Shown piece after piece: positions 1 through 9,565 of a stretch of 54,191 nucleotides of DNA. The notes under the pieces were generated by a model. It did no database searches and was not told the origin of the DNA. It saw only the letters and a program-made list of their open reading frames with translations. Position 1 is the first letter of the stretch; every line of letters starts with the position of its first letter. Where the stretch lies: contig JAKPUQ010000096.1 in assembly GCA_029572815.1 (NCBI GenBank), positions 1 through 54,191 of the forward strand, given 5' to 3'. Source of the stretch: Bacillota bacterium (GTDB taxonomy: Bacteria; Bacillota; Clostridia; Oscillospirales; Ruminococcaceae). Made by a program: the position numbers and the translations under genes.

Positions 1-1331
1 ACGCACTCAACGTGACCTGTTCTTGGAAAAAGGTCAACTCCGCAGACCTTATCCACGCTGTAGCCTTTTTCTGAGAGCAGCTTTGCATCTCGGGCAGCAG
101 TTGCAGGATTGCAGGAGATCATGACTATTCGTCTGGGAGCCGCCTCTGCGATGAGGTCAACAGTCTCCTGAGAACAGCCCTTTCGCGGAGGGTCTACCAC
201 TATGATATGGGGAGCGCAGCCCTGTTTGCGAAGCTTTCCGAAGACCTCTCCTGCATCACCGCAGTGGAACTCCGCATTGGTTATATTGTTGCTCTCCGCG
301 TTGCGTTTTGCGTTTTCAACAGCCTGAGGGATTATCTCTACGCCCACTATCTTTGAAGCCTTTTTCGCCATTGAAAGACCTATGGTGCCTGCGCCGCAGT
401 ATAGATCGGCGATGACCTCGTTTCCGTCGGGAGCCGCATACTCCAGCGCCTTTGCATAGAGCCTTTCTGCCTGGACAGTGTTCACCTGATAGAAGGAAAG
501 GGGAGAGATCTCCACCGTATTTCCGCACATGGTATCGGAGATCGTATCACTTCCCCAGAGGGTCACGCAGCTGTCGCCCAGGATAACGTTTGTCTTTCTG
601 GGGTTGATGTTCATGACAATGCTCTTTATGTCTGCGAATGACTCTGTAAGGAGCCTGCAAAGGGCAGAGAGCTGCCGTGAAACGTCCTTTCTCACCACAA
701 GACAGACCATTATCTCGCCCGAGTGAGCGCCTCTGCGGAGGTAGATATGACGCATTATGCCGCTGCCTGTGGTCTCGTCATAGACCGACAGCTTCTTCTC
801 GTTGATATAGCCGAGGACAGTGCGGAGTATCTCACCGAAGACCTTCGGCTGGAGGGCACAGTCTGTAACGGGCACAAGACGGTGGCTTCTCGGAGCATAA
901 AAACCGCAGACTGCCTTGCCGTCCTGAACTGCCAGGGGGTACTGAGCCTTGTTGCGGTAGTGCTCTGTGGCTTCAGCACCGAGGAAGCTGTCAAACTTGG
1001 GAGTAAGTCCGCCGATACGGGTAAAGGCATCGCGGACTATGCCGTCCTTGGTGCGGCACTCAGCCTCATAGGAGATATGTCTCAGCAGGCAGCCGCCGCA
1101 CTGCTTATACACGGAGCAGGTGTTCTCCACGCGGTCGGGAGAGGGCGTGATTATGCGCTCCACAATGCCGAAGGCATAGCTTTTCAGAACCTTTACTATC
1201 TTTATCTCTGCCATGTCACCAACAGCAGTTCCTGGTACGAAAACTGCCATGCCATCAACGCGGCATACTCCGCTTCCCTCAGCGGTAAGACCTGTTATCT
1301 CGGCTGTACAGACCTGATTTTTTTCAGGCAT
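1..1331 (-). CDS. rlmD: 23S rRNA (uracil-5-)-methyltransferase RlmD/RumA type, 3' end cut by window edge
   Basis: SAM-dependent enzyme that makes 5-methyluridine in 23S rRNA. Translation of the minus strand stays open to the left edge. An N-terminal TRAM-like region (residues 1-60) is followed by a Cys cluster (C72, C78, C81, with a later DCALQP Cys) typical of the [4Fe-4S] RumA subfamily. Next come the SAM-binding motif DLYCGAGTIGLS, DPPRKGC, the catalytic SCNPAT loop and the C-terminal FPRTGHVE motif. Nearly the whole protein is present (about 443 codons). The ATG start at 1331 has a GGAGG site just upstream and lies inside the 3' end of hemZ (37-nt overlap), so it is probably translated as the last visible gene of the recJ operon. 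RlmD versus RlmCD specificity cannot be told from sequence. Confidence 0.9.
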   Translation of the reverse strand, partial: MPEKNQVCTAEITGLTAEGSGVCRVDGMAVFVPGTAVGDMAEIKIVKVLKSYAFGIVERIITPSPDRVENTCSVYKQCGGCLLRHISYEAECRTKDGIVRDAFTRIGGLTPKFDSFLGAEATEHYRNKAQYPLAVQDGKAVCGFYAPRSHRLVPVTDCALQPKVFGEILRTVLGYINEKKLSVYDETTGSGIMRHIYLRRGAHSGEIMVCLVVRKDVSRQLSALCRLLTESFADIKSIVMNINPRKTNVILGDSCVTLWGSDTISDTMCGNTVEISPLSFYQVNTVQAERLYAKALEYAAPDGNEVIADLYCGAGTIGLSMAKKASKIVGVEIIPQAVENAKRNAESNNITNAEFHCGDAGEVFGKLRKQGCAPHIIVVDPPRKGCSQETVDLIAEAAPRRIVMISCNPATAARDAKLLSEKGYSVDKVCGVDLFPRTGHVEC

Positions 1332-2785
1332 TCCGTTACCTCCTCTTTTTTCTCCATGAGCTTGTCGAAGCTCCTGATGTACTCATACGGGAATTTGTAG
1401 TTATGTATACGGCTTATCTTTCCATCGGGATAGACCAGCTTTGTGGACGCGGCGCAGCCTGCACCGAGTATGGTCTGGGTCTCGTCCATGATGAAGATAT
1501 TGTAGTAGCTCTCATAGCCCTTCTTGGCGTAGCCAACATTTTCAAGGTTGTCCACAGTGTTCTTCTGGCGGTACATATAGTAGGGAAGATAGCCGTGGGA
1601 AATGAGAGTGGGGATACTGTAGTCCACCATTTCAGCCGCAGGATTTGAGCTGTTGGCGCTGCCCTTTTCAAACAGGGAAGCAGAGCGTTTTATAGTAAGG
1701 GTGTGGACGGTTATGCTCTCGGGGGCAAGCTCTATCATGCGGTCGAGAGTGTTTCTGAAGCTGTCCGCGGACTCTGTGGGGAGACCTGCGATAAGGTCGG
1801 TGTTGATATTATCGAAGCCAACTTTTCGTGCCAGCTCAAAGGCTTTCACGGCGTCCTCACCCGAGTGTTTTCTGCCGATGACTCTGAGCACCTCATCGTT
1901 AAGGGTCTGGGGATTTACGGAGATACGTCCTGCGCCCAGAGCCTTTATCACTCTCAGCTTCTCCTCGGTGATAGTGTCGGGACGTCCCGCCTCAACGCTG
2001 TATTCCCTCACCTTGTCAAGGTCGAAGTTTCTTTCCACAGCCTCCATTATTGCGCGGAGCTCCTCTGCTGACACAGAAGTGGGAGTGCCGCCGCCGAAAT
2101 AGATGGTATCTATCTTGGTGTCGGTCTCCTTTACTATCCTGCCCGCTATCTCAAGCTCGCGGCAGAGTGCGCTGATGTACTCGGGCATGAGCTTTATGGC
2201 GGAGTCCATAGAATGTGATACGAAAGAGCAGTAGCTGCATCTTGTAGGGCAGAAGGGAATGAAAACGTACAGGCTCACAGCAGAGCTGTCTATCCTGTCA
2301 AGTATGGGGAGCTGGTTTACAGCGGTATCATAGGCGAGCTTCAGCTTTTTAGGGGCCACAAGGTACTTTTCGCCAAGCTGTGAGTAAATCTCCTCCTCGG
2401 TCTTGTCCTGACGGATAAGGTCGATGACCTTTTTCACGGGGCGAATGCCTGTGAGCAGTCCCCAGGGCGGAGTAATGCCAGTTTTGCTGACAAGGAGCTC
2501 AAAGAGCAGCCTGCATATAATGTACTCAAAGTCCTTTTTCTCTGCGTCGGGGGAAAGCTTAGCTGTTTTTTCCTCCTGATTGCCCTCAAGGCAGACGCGG
2601 ACGGTAACGCTGTTATCCTCAGCAGCTTCGGTACAGACATATTCACTGCCCGAAGCCTCTGTAATGTCTGAGGTAAAGCTGAATCTTGCAGTATTGAAGA
2701 ACAGCTTCAGCGTAGCCTCAGTCTCGTATTTAAAAGAATGGCCGATCATTATAATCGGCATTTTGAAGTTATTATTCTCAGTCAT
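1295..2785 (-). CDS. hemZ: HemZ-type oxygen-independent coproporphyrinogen dehydrogenase (radical SAM)
   Basis: Radical SAM protein of 496 aa, the usual HemZ length. The family is linked to anaerobic heme synthesis, decarboxylating coproporphyrinogen III. The cluster motif CPTRCSYC lies at residues 179-186 (C179, C183, C186), and the HemW/HemN-like YFGGGTPT motif follows. The N-terminal TPPWGLLTGIRPVK segment is typical of HemZ rather than HemW. Its start overlaps the upstream metallo-hydrolase by 8 nt and its end overlaps rlmD, indicating translational coupling. No other heme genes are in the window, so the physiological substrate remains inferred. Confidence 0.88.
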   Translation of the reverse strand: MTENNNFKMPIIMIGHSFKYETEATLKLFFNTARFSFTSDITEASGSEYVCTEAAEDNSVTVRVCLEGNQEEKTAKLSPDAEKKDFEYIICRLLFELLVSKTGITPPWGLLTGIRPVKKVIDLIRQDKTEEEIYSQLGEKYLVAPKKLKLAYDTAVNQLPILDRIDSSAVSLYVFIPFCPTRCSYCSFVSHSMDSAIKLMPEYISALCRELEIAGRIVKETDTKIDTIYFGGGTPTSVSAEELRAIMEAVERNFDLDKVREYSVEAGRPDTITEEKLRVIKALGAGRISVNPQTLNDEVLRVIGRKHSGEDAVKAFELARKVGFDNINTDLIAGLPTESADSFRNTLDRMIELAPESITVHTLTIKRSASLFEKGSANSSNPAAEMVDYSIPTLISHGYLPYYMYRQKNTVDNLENVGYAKKGYESYYNIFIMDETQTILGAGCAASTKLVYPDGKISRIHNYKFPYEYIRSFDKLMEKKEEVTECLKKIRSVQPR

Positions 2786-3416
2786 TTTTTCCTCTGAACT
2801 GTTTCATGTACGGATTTGCTTCACGCTCATAATCGAGAGTGGTTGTCTCGTTGTGACCGGGATATACTCTGTAATCGCCGTCAAGGTGATAGAGCTTGTT
2901 GAGGGAATACATCATTGCGGAGCTGCTGCTGTGTGGGAAGTCTGTTCTGCCGACGGAGCAGCAGAAAAGGGTGTCTCCCGAGAAAATAACGTTGTCACAG
3001 ACATAGCACACGCTTCCCTGAGTGTGACCGGGAGTGTGGAGCACGCGGAAGGAGCAGTCGCCGTCGTTGATGTAGCAGTCGCCGTAAACACAGGTCCAGT
3101 CAGTAATAGGAGTGAACTTGGCAAATGACATACTGTTTGCCAGGGAGTGAGCCTCACTTTCAAGCATATAGGCATCAAGCTCATGAATGTATATCTCAGC
3201 TCCTGTAGCCTGGTGTACCTCCTCTGCGCCTCCGATATGGTCGAAGTGACCGTGGGTGAGGAGTATCTTTGACAGGCGGAGCTTCTTCATTTTCAGGAAC
3301 TCCAGCAGCAGACGGCTGTCACCGCCGATATCGACGGCAACACATCTGCCCGGAGCAGTTTCAACAATATAGCAGTTAGCGCGGAGAGGTCCGAGCTGAA
3401 GGTGGTGTATTTTCAT
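2778..3416 (-). CDS. MBL-fold metallo-hydrolase (YqgX / glyoxalase II-like)
   Basis: Compact 212-aa zinc hydrolase with the metallo-beta-lactamase motif THGHFDH (H55, H57, D59, H60), a later HTPGHTQGS histidine, FSGDTLF and the terminal PGHNETTT motif. Families of this size include YqgX and hydroxyacylglutathione hydrolase-like thioesterases; the substrate cannot be assigned from sequence. It sits between relA and hemZ (10 nt after relA, 8-nt overlap into hemZ), a Firmicutes neighbourhood that supports a soluble housekeeping enzyme. The ATG has an AAGGAGAAATAT ribosome site. Confidence 0.85.
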   Translation of the reverse strand: MKIHHLQLGPLRANCYIVETAPGRCVAVDIGGDSRLLLEFLKMKKLRLSKILLTHGHFDHIGGAEEVHQATGAEIYIHELDAYMLESEAHSLANSMSFAKFTPITDWTCVYGDCYINDGDCSFRVLHTPGHTQGSVCYVCDNVIFSGDTLFCCSVGRTDFPHSSSSAMMYSLNKLYHLDGDYRVYPGHNETTTLDYEREANPYMKQFRGKND

Positions 3417-3426
3417 ATATTTCTCC

Positions 3427-5724
3427 TTAAATGGCGGCTCTTTCCACGGAAATAACGCCCTTTATCTTTCTGAGCTTCTCGAAGAGGTTCTTGAGCTGCT
3501 CTGTGCTTGAGATGACGATAGTTCCCTCAAAAAGGGCATTGCCGTTCTTGAGCACTCTCGAAGCGGAGTGTACGATGGGCACACGGGCTTCCAGAAGGAC
3601 CGCGGAAATATCGTAGACAAGTCCCACTCTGTCGGTGGCTGTGACCTCGAAGCTGGTCTGGAGCTGAGTGTCGCTGTTGTCGGTCCACTGGATATCCACC
3701 CAGCGGTCAAGCTCCTCGGGATTGTTCCTTGCAAGTGCAGCCTTGTAGTTGGTACAGTTGGTGGTGTGTACGGAAACACCGTAGCCTCTGGTGATGAATC
3801 CGATAATATCGTCTCCCGGGAGGGGATTGCAGCACTGAGCGAACTTGATGAGCATATCGTCTATCTGATCGAGAACTATGCTGCTCCTGCCGTTGGGCTT
3901 GGGCTTGATGAGGGGGATAACAGAAGGTTCTTCCTCCTTCTCATAGAGCTTTTCGTACTTGTCCTTGAGACGGGGAATTATCTTTGAGAGCAGGATTCCT
4001 CCGTAGCCGATAGAGGCATAGAAGTCGTCGAGAGTCTCGCAGTTATGGCGCTTGAAATCGTCCTGGAGAAACTCAGTATACTGCTCCTCCTTCAGGTTTA
4101 TCCTGTGGCGCTTGAACTCACGCTCCAGCTGAGCCTTGCCCTCGATGATGTTCTCCTCGCGGCGCTCCTTCTTGAACCATGAGCGTATCTTGGAGCGGGC
4201 TTCGTTGGTCTGGACGATATTGAGCCATGCTCTGTTGGGACCCTTATCGGGGTCCTTGCTGGTGATTATCTCACATATCTGTCCCGTCTGGAGCTTATAG
4301 TCCAGGGGAACTATTCTTCCGTCCACCTTGGCGCCCACGGTCTTGTGGCCTATCTGGGTGTGGATACGGTAGGCGAAGTCTATTACTGTTGAATTAATGG
4401 GCAGGCTGACAGACATACCCTTTGGAGTCATAACGACTATGTCCTCCGGGTCAAGGTCGGTCTTGATAATGCGGACTATCTCCTCAACGTCATCGGAGGT
4501 CTGCTGTGCCTCGATGACCTGGCGTACCCAGGCAAGACGCTGTTCCATCTTGTCCTTGCCCTGTATTCCCTCTTTGTACTTCCAGTGGGCGGCGATACCG
4601 TATTCGGCGGTCTCATGCATATCCCAGGTACGTATCTGTACCTCGAAGGGGATACCCTCCTTGCCCAGAACAGTTGTGTGGAGAGACTGGTACATATTGT
4701 TCTTGGGGGTGGAGATATAGTCCTTGAAGCGGTTGGGCAGGGGCTTGAACATATCGTGGATAAGTCCCAGCACGTTGTAGCACTCCGCAATGGTGGTGAC
4801 GATGATACGGACGGCGTATTTGTCGTAGATCTCGTCGATGTTCTTGTGATTTATGAATATCTTCCTGTAAATGCTGTAGATGCTCTTTACTCTGCCGTCT
4901 ATCTGGGGCGGCTGTGAGAACTCCTCCGACTTGAAACGCTGAGCGATACGGCTCTTGATTATCTCGATGAACGCCTCTCGCTCCTCCTTTTTGTTTTCGA
5001 GGATATTCTCTATCTCGGAGTAGGCATAGGGGTCGAGGTAGTGGAAAGCCAGATCCTGAAGCTCCTCCTTGATGGCTCTGATACCAAGCCTGTGAGCGAT
5101 AGGAGCATAGATGTTCATGGTTTCGAGAGCGGTATTTCTCTGCTTCTCAAGGGGGCGGCATTTCAGCGTGCGCATATTGTGAAGGCGGTCGCTGAGCTTG
5201 ATTATCATTACGCGGATATCCTGCGACATGGCGAGGAGTATCTTACGGATATTCTCAGCCTGCTGTTCCTCCTTTGTAGAGGTGGGGATCTTGCTCAGCT
5301 TTGTTACTCCGTCCACCAGCAGAGCCACGTCCTGACCAAAGCGCTTTTTCAGGTCGTCCAGAGTTGCGTCGGTGTCCTCCACAACATCGTGGAGCAGGGC
5401 GGCGCAGATAGTATCGGTGTCCATGCCAAGCTCCAGCAGAGTATAGGCAACTGCCAGAGGGTGGGTGATATAGGGCTTGCCCGAGGAGCGCATCTGTCCA
5501 TCATGAGCCTTTGCGGCGAATTCATAAGCCGAGATTATCTTGCTGAGGTCGTACTGCTTATCATCTGTAAGTATCTTCTGTATGATCTTCTCAATGGTGA
5601 AGTCATCGTCAAAGTCGGGGATATCCTTCAGAAATTCCTCGGGGTTCTGGGGGATAGCCGAATCGGGTATGGGTACCTCCAGCTCGTGATGAATGAGATT
5701 TGATATATTCATGTCTTCTGTCAT
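3427..5724 (-). CDS. relA: Bifunctional (p)ppGpp synthetase/hydrolase RelA/SpoT (Rel)
   Basis: Stringent-response enzyme of 765 aa making and degrading (p)ppGpp. The hydrolase HD domain has an intact LLHDVVEDT motif (H112, D113, E117, D118). The synthetase domain carries the RFKDYISTPK segment, whose RxKD charge pattern marks bifunctional Rel rather than monofunctional RelA (ExDD). A TGS domain (around MTPKGMSVSLP) and a C-terminal ACT domain (from about residue 690) follow. It has an N-terminal extension of about 45 residues before the usual start of the HD region. Its ATG overlaps the recJ stop by 4 nt. The apt gene often found between recJ and rel in Firmicutes is absent here. Confidence 0.95.
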   Translation of the reverse strand: MTEDMNISNLIHHELEVPIPDSAIPQNPEEFLKDIPDFDDDFTIEKIIQKILTDDKQYDLSKIISAYEFAAKAHDGQMRSSGKPYITHPLAVAYTLLELGMDTDTICAALLHDVVEDTDATLDDLKKRFGQDVALLVDGVTKLSKIPTSTKEEQQAENIRKILLAMSQDIRVMIIKLSDRLHNMRTLKCRPLEKQRNTALETMNIYAPIAHRLGIRAIKEELQDLAFHYLDPYAYSEIENILENKKEEREAFIEIIKSRIAQRFKSEEFSQPPQIDGRVKSIYSIYRKIFINHKNIDEIYDKYAVRIIVTTIAECYNVLGLIHDMFKPLPNRFKDYISTPKNNMYQSLHTTVLGKEGIPFEVQIRTWDMHETAEYGIAAHWKYKEGIQGKDKMEQRLAWVRQVIEAQQTSDDVEEIVRIIKTDLDPEDIVVMTPKGMSVSLPINSTVIDFAYRIHTQIGHKTVGAKVDGRIVPLDYKLQTGQICEIITSKDPDKGPNRAWLNIVQTNEARSKIRSWFKKERREENIIEGKAQLEREFKRHRINLKEEQYTEFLQDDFKRHNCETLDDFYASIGYGGILLSKIIPRLKDKYEKLYEKEEEPSVIPLIKPKPNGRSSIVLDQIDDMLIKFAQCCNPLPGDDIIGFITRGYGVSVHTTNCTNYKAALARNNPEELDRWVDIQWTDNSDTQLQTSFEVTATDRVGLVYDISAVLLEARVPIVHSASRVLKNGNALFEGTIVISSTEQLKNLFEKLRKIKGVISVERAAI

Positions 5725-7772
5725 ATCTTTTCTCCTTGATCTTTGCGGTTTGCCGTTCTGCTTCTTAACGATACAAGTACAGGAGCCGAGCTGAGGTCGG
5801 CTTTCTGTGTTACCCTGACCCGTTCTATCCTTGTATCGGAGCAGGAGACGGTGATAAGTCCAAGCTGTCTGAGCGCTTCAACGGAAACGCAGAACTTACA
5901 GTAATTGATATTTCTGTCATTGAGCTTTATGTAAAGTGTATCCGAGCAGATACCGGCATCGGGGATAGCCTTGTATATCTTCACAACGTCTTCCCTTGAG
6001 GGGCTCATGCTGGGATAGTAATTCTGCGGCAGCTCCTCGCCGCGGAGGAAGGCTTCAAAAGCCGAATGAGCGGCAAAGTATTTGCTCTGCTCGAATATAT
6101 GGGGACGGAGGTCGCTGACGATAATGCTTACCGTGCGGCTACCGCGGAATTCGTTTATGCCAAGTGAAACTATCATATCGCAGACATCACCCTTAGAGAC
6201 AATCAGTTCTGAGGGGGGCTTTCTGAACACCAGAGCCTCAGCCTGGGTAAAGCCTATCTTAACTCTCAGCTTGGAGTGGGCTCCGTCAGAGACGGGGATT
6301 ATGTCTGTTATCTGTGCGTTTTCAATATAGAAAAGGGGCTTTTCGTTGTCTGTGCCGAAGGGTTCGAGCACATTCAGTCCCTCTACGTTCTGTACTGTCA
6401 GCTCCTGAGGAGCTACGGGACTGTCCGCTTTAAGCTCTGCGGCAGGCATTATTCTGTGATTTTCAAGGGCGTACTGCTCCAACAGACTGCGGAACTTCTC
6501 TGTGCAGCCCTCTTTTATAGTGAAGCCTCCTGCGGCAGGGTGTCCGCCGAATTTGTCGAGGACGTCTGCGGCGCAGCTGAGAGCTCCGAACACGGAGAAC
6601 TCACCGAAGGCTCTTGCGGAGCCTCTTATCTCGCCGTCTGTCTCTGAGGCTATGAAGCAGGGCTTGCCGAAGCGTTCCACTATTCTGGACGCCACGATAC
6701 CGATAACGCCATGGTGCCAGTCCTTTCCGCAGAGGAAGATGACCCTTCCCCTTATGAGCTCGGGGGACTTATCTATCATTGAATATATTTCTTCCGTAAT
6801 GGAGTTTTCGGCTTCCTTGCGCATATTATTGAGCCTGTCCAGCTCCTGTGCAGCTTTGAGGGCTTCGTCATAGTCCTCGCACAGGAAAAGCTCCGCGGCT
6901 GTTCTCGGTGAGCCGAATCTGCCTGCGGCGTTTATCCTCGGACCGATACCGAAGCCGATAGACCTCGTATCTATGGGCTTGTCGTTAAGTCCGCAGACCT
7001 CCTTCAGAGCCATGAGGGAGGGACGGTCGGAATTCTGTATGAGCTCCATGCCGTAAGCCACAAGGAAGCGGTTCTCGCCGGTGAGGCTGACAATATCGGC
7101 AACTGTTGCTATAGCTGCAAGGTCGCCGAACTGCTCAAGAGCCATGGTGTAGTCACCGCCGTCAAGGGCAGCTACCAGCTTCAGAGCAATGCCTGCACCG
7201 CACATATATTTGAAAGGGGAGAAGCAGTCATGCCTGTGAGGGTCGACTACAGCCTCCGCACGGGGGAGCTGTTCGCCCTGCTGGTGGTGGTCGGTGACCA
7301 CAAGCTTCATACCCAGGGCATAGATGTATTCTGCCTCGGCAATGGCAGAAATACCGTTATCAACAGTTATAATCAGTGAAACACCGTCATCGGAGATCCT
7401 GTCAACAGCCTTCATGTTGAGACCATAGCCCTCGGAGCGCTCGGGGATATAGTAGGCGACGTCGGCACCTGTTTCAAGCAGATAGGAATAGAGTATGACC
7501 GTTGACATTACGCCGTCGCAGTCATAGTCACCGTATATACATATACGCTCGCCGCTGTCTATGGCGCTGTTTATAGTATCCGCTGCCTCCTGCATATCCT
7601 TTATGAGGAAGGGATCGGAAAGCTCGTCCACATTGAGGCTCTCCATGACGGATTCAGGCGAAGAATAGCCCTTTGCAGCAAGAGCAGCCGCTGCAAGTGA
7701 GCTTACTCCGCAGCCAAGCATAAGTGAAGAGACCGCATTTCTGTCGGGTCTGCCGACGGTCCATTTTTTCAT
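5721..7772 (-). CDS. recJ: Single-stranded-DNA-specific exonuclease RecJ
   Basis: 5'-3' single-strand exonuclease of recombination and repair, 683 aa. The DHH-family motifs are clear: YGDYDCDGV near residue 80, TDHHQQGEQLP near 160 and the DHHA1 glycine motif GGHPAAGGF near 410. An OB-fold region and a family-variable C-terminal region follow. It is the first gene of the operon running to rlmD, behind a strong sigma-A promoter, and overlaps relA by 4 nt. Confidence 0.93.
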   Translation of the reverse strand: MKKWTVGRPDRNAVSSLMLGCGVSSLAAAALAAKGYSSPESVMESLNVDELSDPFLIKDMQEAADTINSAIDSGERICIYGDYDCDGVMSTVILYSYLLETGADVAYYIPERSEGYGLNMKAVDRISDDGVSLIITVDNGISAIAEAEYIYALGMKLVVTDHHQQGEQLPRAEAVVDPHRHDCFSPFKYMCGAGIALKLVAALDGGDYTMALEQFGDLAAIATVADIVSLTGENRFLVAYGMELIQNSDRPSLMALKEVCGLNDKPIDTRSIGFGIGPRINAAGRFGSPRTAAELFLCEDYDEALKAAQELDRLNNMRKEAENSITEEIYSMIDKSPELIRGRVIFLCGKDWHHGVIGIVASRIVERFGKPCFIASETDGEIRGSARAFGEFSVFGALSCAADVLDKFGGHPAAGGFTIKEGCTEKFRSLLEQYALENHRIMPAAELKADSPVAPQELTVQNVEGLNVLEPFGTDNEKPLFYIENAQITDIIPVSDGAHSKLRVKIGFTQAEALVFRKPPSELIVSKGDVCDMIVSLGINEFRGSRTVSIIVSDLRPHIFEQSKYFAAHSAFEAFLRGEELPQNYYPSMSPSREDVVKIYKAIPDAGICSDTLYIKLNDRNINYCKFCVSVEALRQLGLITVSCSDTRIERVRVTQKADLSSAPVLVSLRSRTANRKDQGEKI

Positions 7773-7804
7773 ACCAAAACTCCCGATAACAATATATTTA
7801 GTTT

Positions 7805-7833
7805 ATTATACCACAAAAACCACTTTTTTTCAA
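7805..7833 (-). promoter_or_regulatory. Sigma-A promoter of the recJ-relA-hemZ-rlmD operon
   Basis: On the minus strand TTGAAA (7828-7833) is followed by a 17-nt spacer and a perfect TATAAT (7805-7810), 33 nt before the recJ ATG. Confidence 0.8.
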
Positions 7834-7865
7834 TAGAACGTGACAAAAAAACCAAATTGTAACCG

Positions 7866-7889
7866 AAAAGCCCCTGCATTTGCAGGGGC
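7866..7889 (-). terminator. Rho-independent terminator after sigE
   Basis: A perfect 9-bp stem GCCCCTGCA/TGCAGGGGC with a two-base loop, followed on the minus strand by TTTT. It separates the spoIIGA-sigE unit from the recJ promoter. Confidence 0.8.
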
Positions 7890-7894
7890 GGTAT

Positions 7895-8594
7895 TCAAGT
7901 TACGCTTTCTATTTTTATTCTCAGCTTCCTGATTATCTTTTTTTCAAGCCTTGATATATAGGACTGTGATATGCCGATACAGTCCGCTACCTCCTTCTGT
8001 GTTTTTCCCTTGCCGTCGATGAGTCCGAAGCGCATTTCCATGATCTCCCTTTCCCGGTCACAGAGCTCCGCAACGGCGCCGCGGAGTATCTCACGCTCAG
8101 CCTCGGTCTCTATGCCCTTGTTGACGATGTCATCGTCGGTGCCCAGTATATCCGAGAGCAGCAGCTCATTGCCGTCATAGTCGATATTCAGGGGCTCGTC
8201 TATGGAGAGATCGTTGCGGTACTGGGAGGACTTCCGCAGGAACATGAGTATCTCATTCTCGATACAGCGCGAAGCGTAGGTGGCAAGCTTGATATTCTTT
8301 GTTGGGCAGAAGGTATTCACCGCCTTGATGAGACCTATGGTGCCGATGGATACCAGGTCCTCTATGCCGATGCCTGTGGACTCGAACTTCTTTGCAATGT
8401 ATACTACAAGCCTGAGATTATGTTCGATAAGGCAGTTCCGCGCATCGGGATCATGGGTAATGAGTTTTTCAAAGACCTCCGTTTCCTCCTCTCTCGTCAG
8501 CGGAGGGGGGCAGGGTGTCGGAGCCGTTTACGTAGAATACCTCGCCTGTGAAGTGCTTTTTCAGAAATGCTTTTACTTTTTCGATGATGTTCAT
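7895..8594 (-). pseudogene. sigE: Sporulation sigma factor sigma-E, interrupted by a +1 frameshift
   Basis: Mother-cell RNA polymerase sigma factor. The N-terminal part starts at ATG 8594 (MNIIEKVKAF, 17 nt after spoIIGA) and runs through GSDTLPP, then shifts frame in a run of six G (8505-8510, plus strand) and stops at 8469. The rest of the protein is open in the next frame to 7895. It carries region 2 ([34 protein letters not shown]) and the region 4 helix-turn-helix ([20 protein letters not shown]). Removing one G restores the conserved LPPPL and gives a 232-aa protein, close to the usual 239. Identity to the sigma-E family is clear. Whether this is a real null allele, an assembly error or a slippage site is open. 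Confidence 0.85.
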
Positions 8595-8611
8595 ATTTTT
8601 TCTCCTTATGC

Positions 8612-9424
8612 CTATATTTTCAGCAGCTTCGGGTTGAAAACGGCTTTTCCGCCGCACTCTCCGAAGCCTATGACAGCGTCCACGGTCTTACTTCTGCTGC
8701 TTTTGCTGCTTATCACCACCTCGTCGGGACGAAAAACGGGTATGAGGATGCTTCCTGTAACGGCTGAGCAGGGCAGCAGCCTTACTCCCCGCGGAAGCCT
8801 GTCTGTATCTATCGGCGAGCCGGTAAGCTCTGCAAATGACTCCTCCGGGCATATCATAACGGGAGTTCCCGTAAAATAATCCACAAGACCGTTCCCTGTG
8901 TCTGCAAGCCCGTCAAGTCTGACTATCCTTTTACCCCGGCGTATGGTCACGGTCCAGTCTCCTGCGGGAACCCTGTCCACAGCATTGCGAATGAGCCTTA
9001 CAGCGGCATAGAGCACAGCTGTTGTGATTATGAGTATAAGCAGGGAGAAGTCTATGTAGAAGCAGCCGTTGTTGAAGTGCATGAACTGCGGCTCCAGCAG
9101 GGAGTACACCCCGTATACCGTGCCTGCAAGTACGAAATTCGCCCCAAAGAAGGCAGCCGTGTTTATCATGAGCCGCTTTCCACCGCGGATCCCGAAGGCA
9201 AGGGTGACTATGCTGACTGCGGCGGCAAGCTTTACTGCAAGGGTGACCATAGTTCCCAGGGCGGGCAGCAGTATGGTCAGGGAGAAGAGGCTGCCGTATG
9301 CGGAGGCTGCGGCGCACCTGACGTTTTTCAGGGGAGAATGGGTAACTCCGGCGGTGATACGCAGCAGGAAGAAGTTCACATAGATGTTGAGGATAATAAG
9401 TACGTCGATGTATATGGTCTCCAC
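8612..9424 (-). CDS. spoIIGA: Sigma-E processing peptidase SpoIIGA
   Basis: Membrane aspartic protease that in spore formers cleaves pro-sigma-E. The N-terminal half has about five hydrophobic segments starting with IYIDVLIILNIYVNFFLLR. The C-terminal cytosolic domain has the single catalytic motif LADTGNGLVD (D-T-G-N), as expected for a half-protease that dimerises. I chose the GTG at 9424 (270 aa) because GGGAGG lies 6 nt upstream; an ATG at 9457 would lack a ribosome site. It directly precedes sigE, the classical spoIIG order. Its reading frame is intact although sigE is not. Confidence 0.87.
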   Translation of the reverse strand: METIYIDVLIILNIYVNFFLLRITAGVTHSPLKNVRCAAASAYGSLFSLTILLPALGTMVTLAVKLAAAVSIVTLAFGIRGGKRLMINTAAFFGANFVLAGTVYGVYSLLEPQFMHFNNGCFYIDFSLLILIITTAVLYAAVRLIRNAVDRVPAGDWTVTIRRGKRIVRLDGLADTGNGLVDYFTGTPVMICPEESFAELTGSPIDTDRLPRGVRLLPCSAVTGSILIPVFRPDEVVISSKSSRSKTVDAVIGFGECGGKAVFNPKLLKI

Positions 9425-9509
9425 TAAGCACCTCCCGTCATGCTGTCTGTAATACATTATAATGCAGCAGGTCCGCGGAATATGTCACAATCTGTCCTCA
9501 ATGTCAGAT

Positions 9510-9539
9510 TTGACAGAGGGGGAGATAATATGCTAATAT
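9510..9539 (+). promoter_or_regulatory. Promoter of MFS gene
   Basis: Consensus TTGACA (9510-9515), 18-nt spacer, TAATAT (9534-9539), 26 nt before the ATG, in the divergent region with spoIIGA. Confidence 0.65.
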
Positions 9540-9565
9540 GAGAAAAAAGACTTCGGAGCGCTCAT

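Noticed and set aside
723..1400. Long plus-strand frame of 225 codons
   Set aside because: It is the reverse shadow of rlmD, whose minus-strand translation shows complete family motifs.
8505..8510. Programmed +1 frameshift in sigE as an established mechanism
   Set aside because: The CCC-CCC-T run is suggestive only; no stimulatory element such as an internal ribosome site was seen, and other homopolymer shifts in the window point to error or decay.
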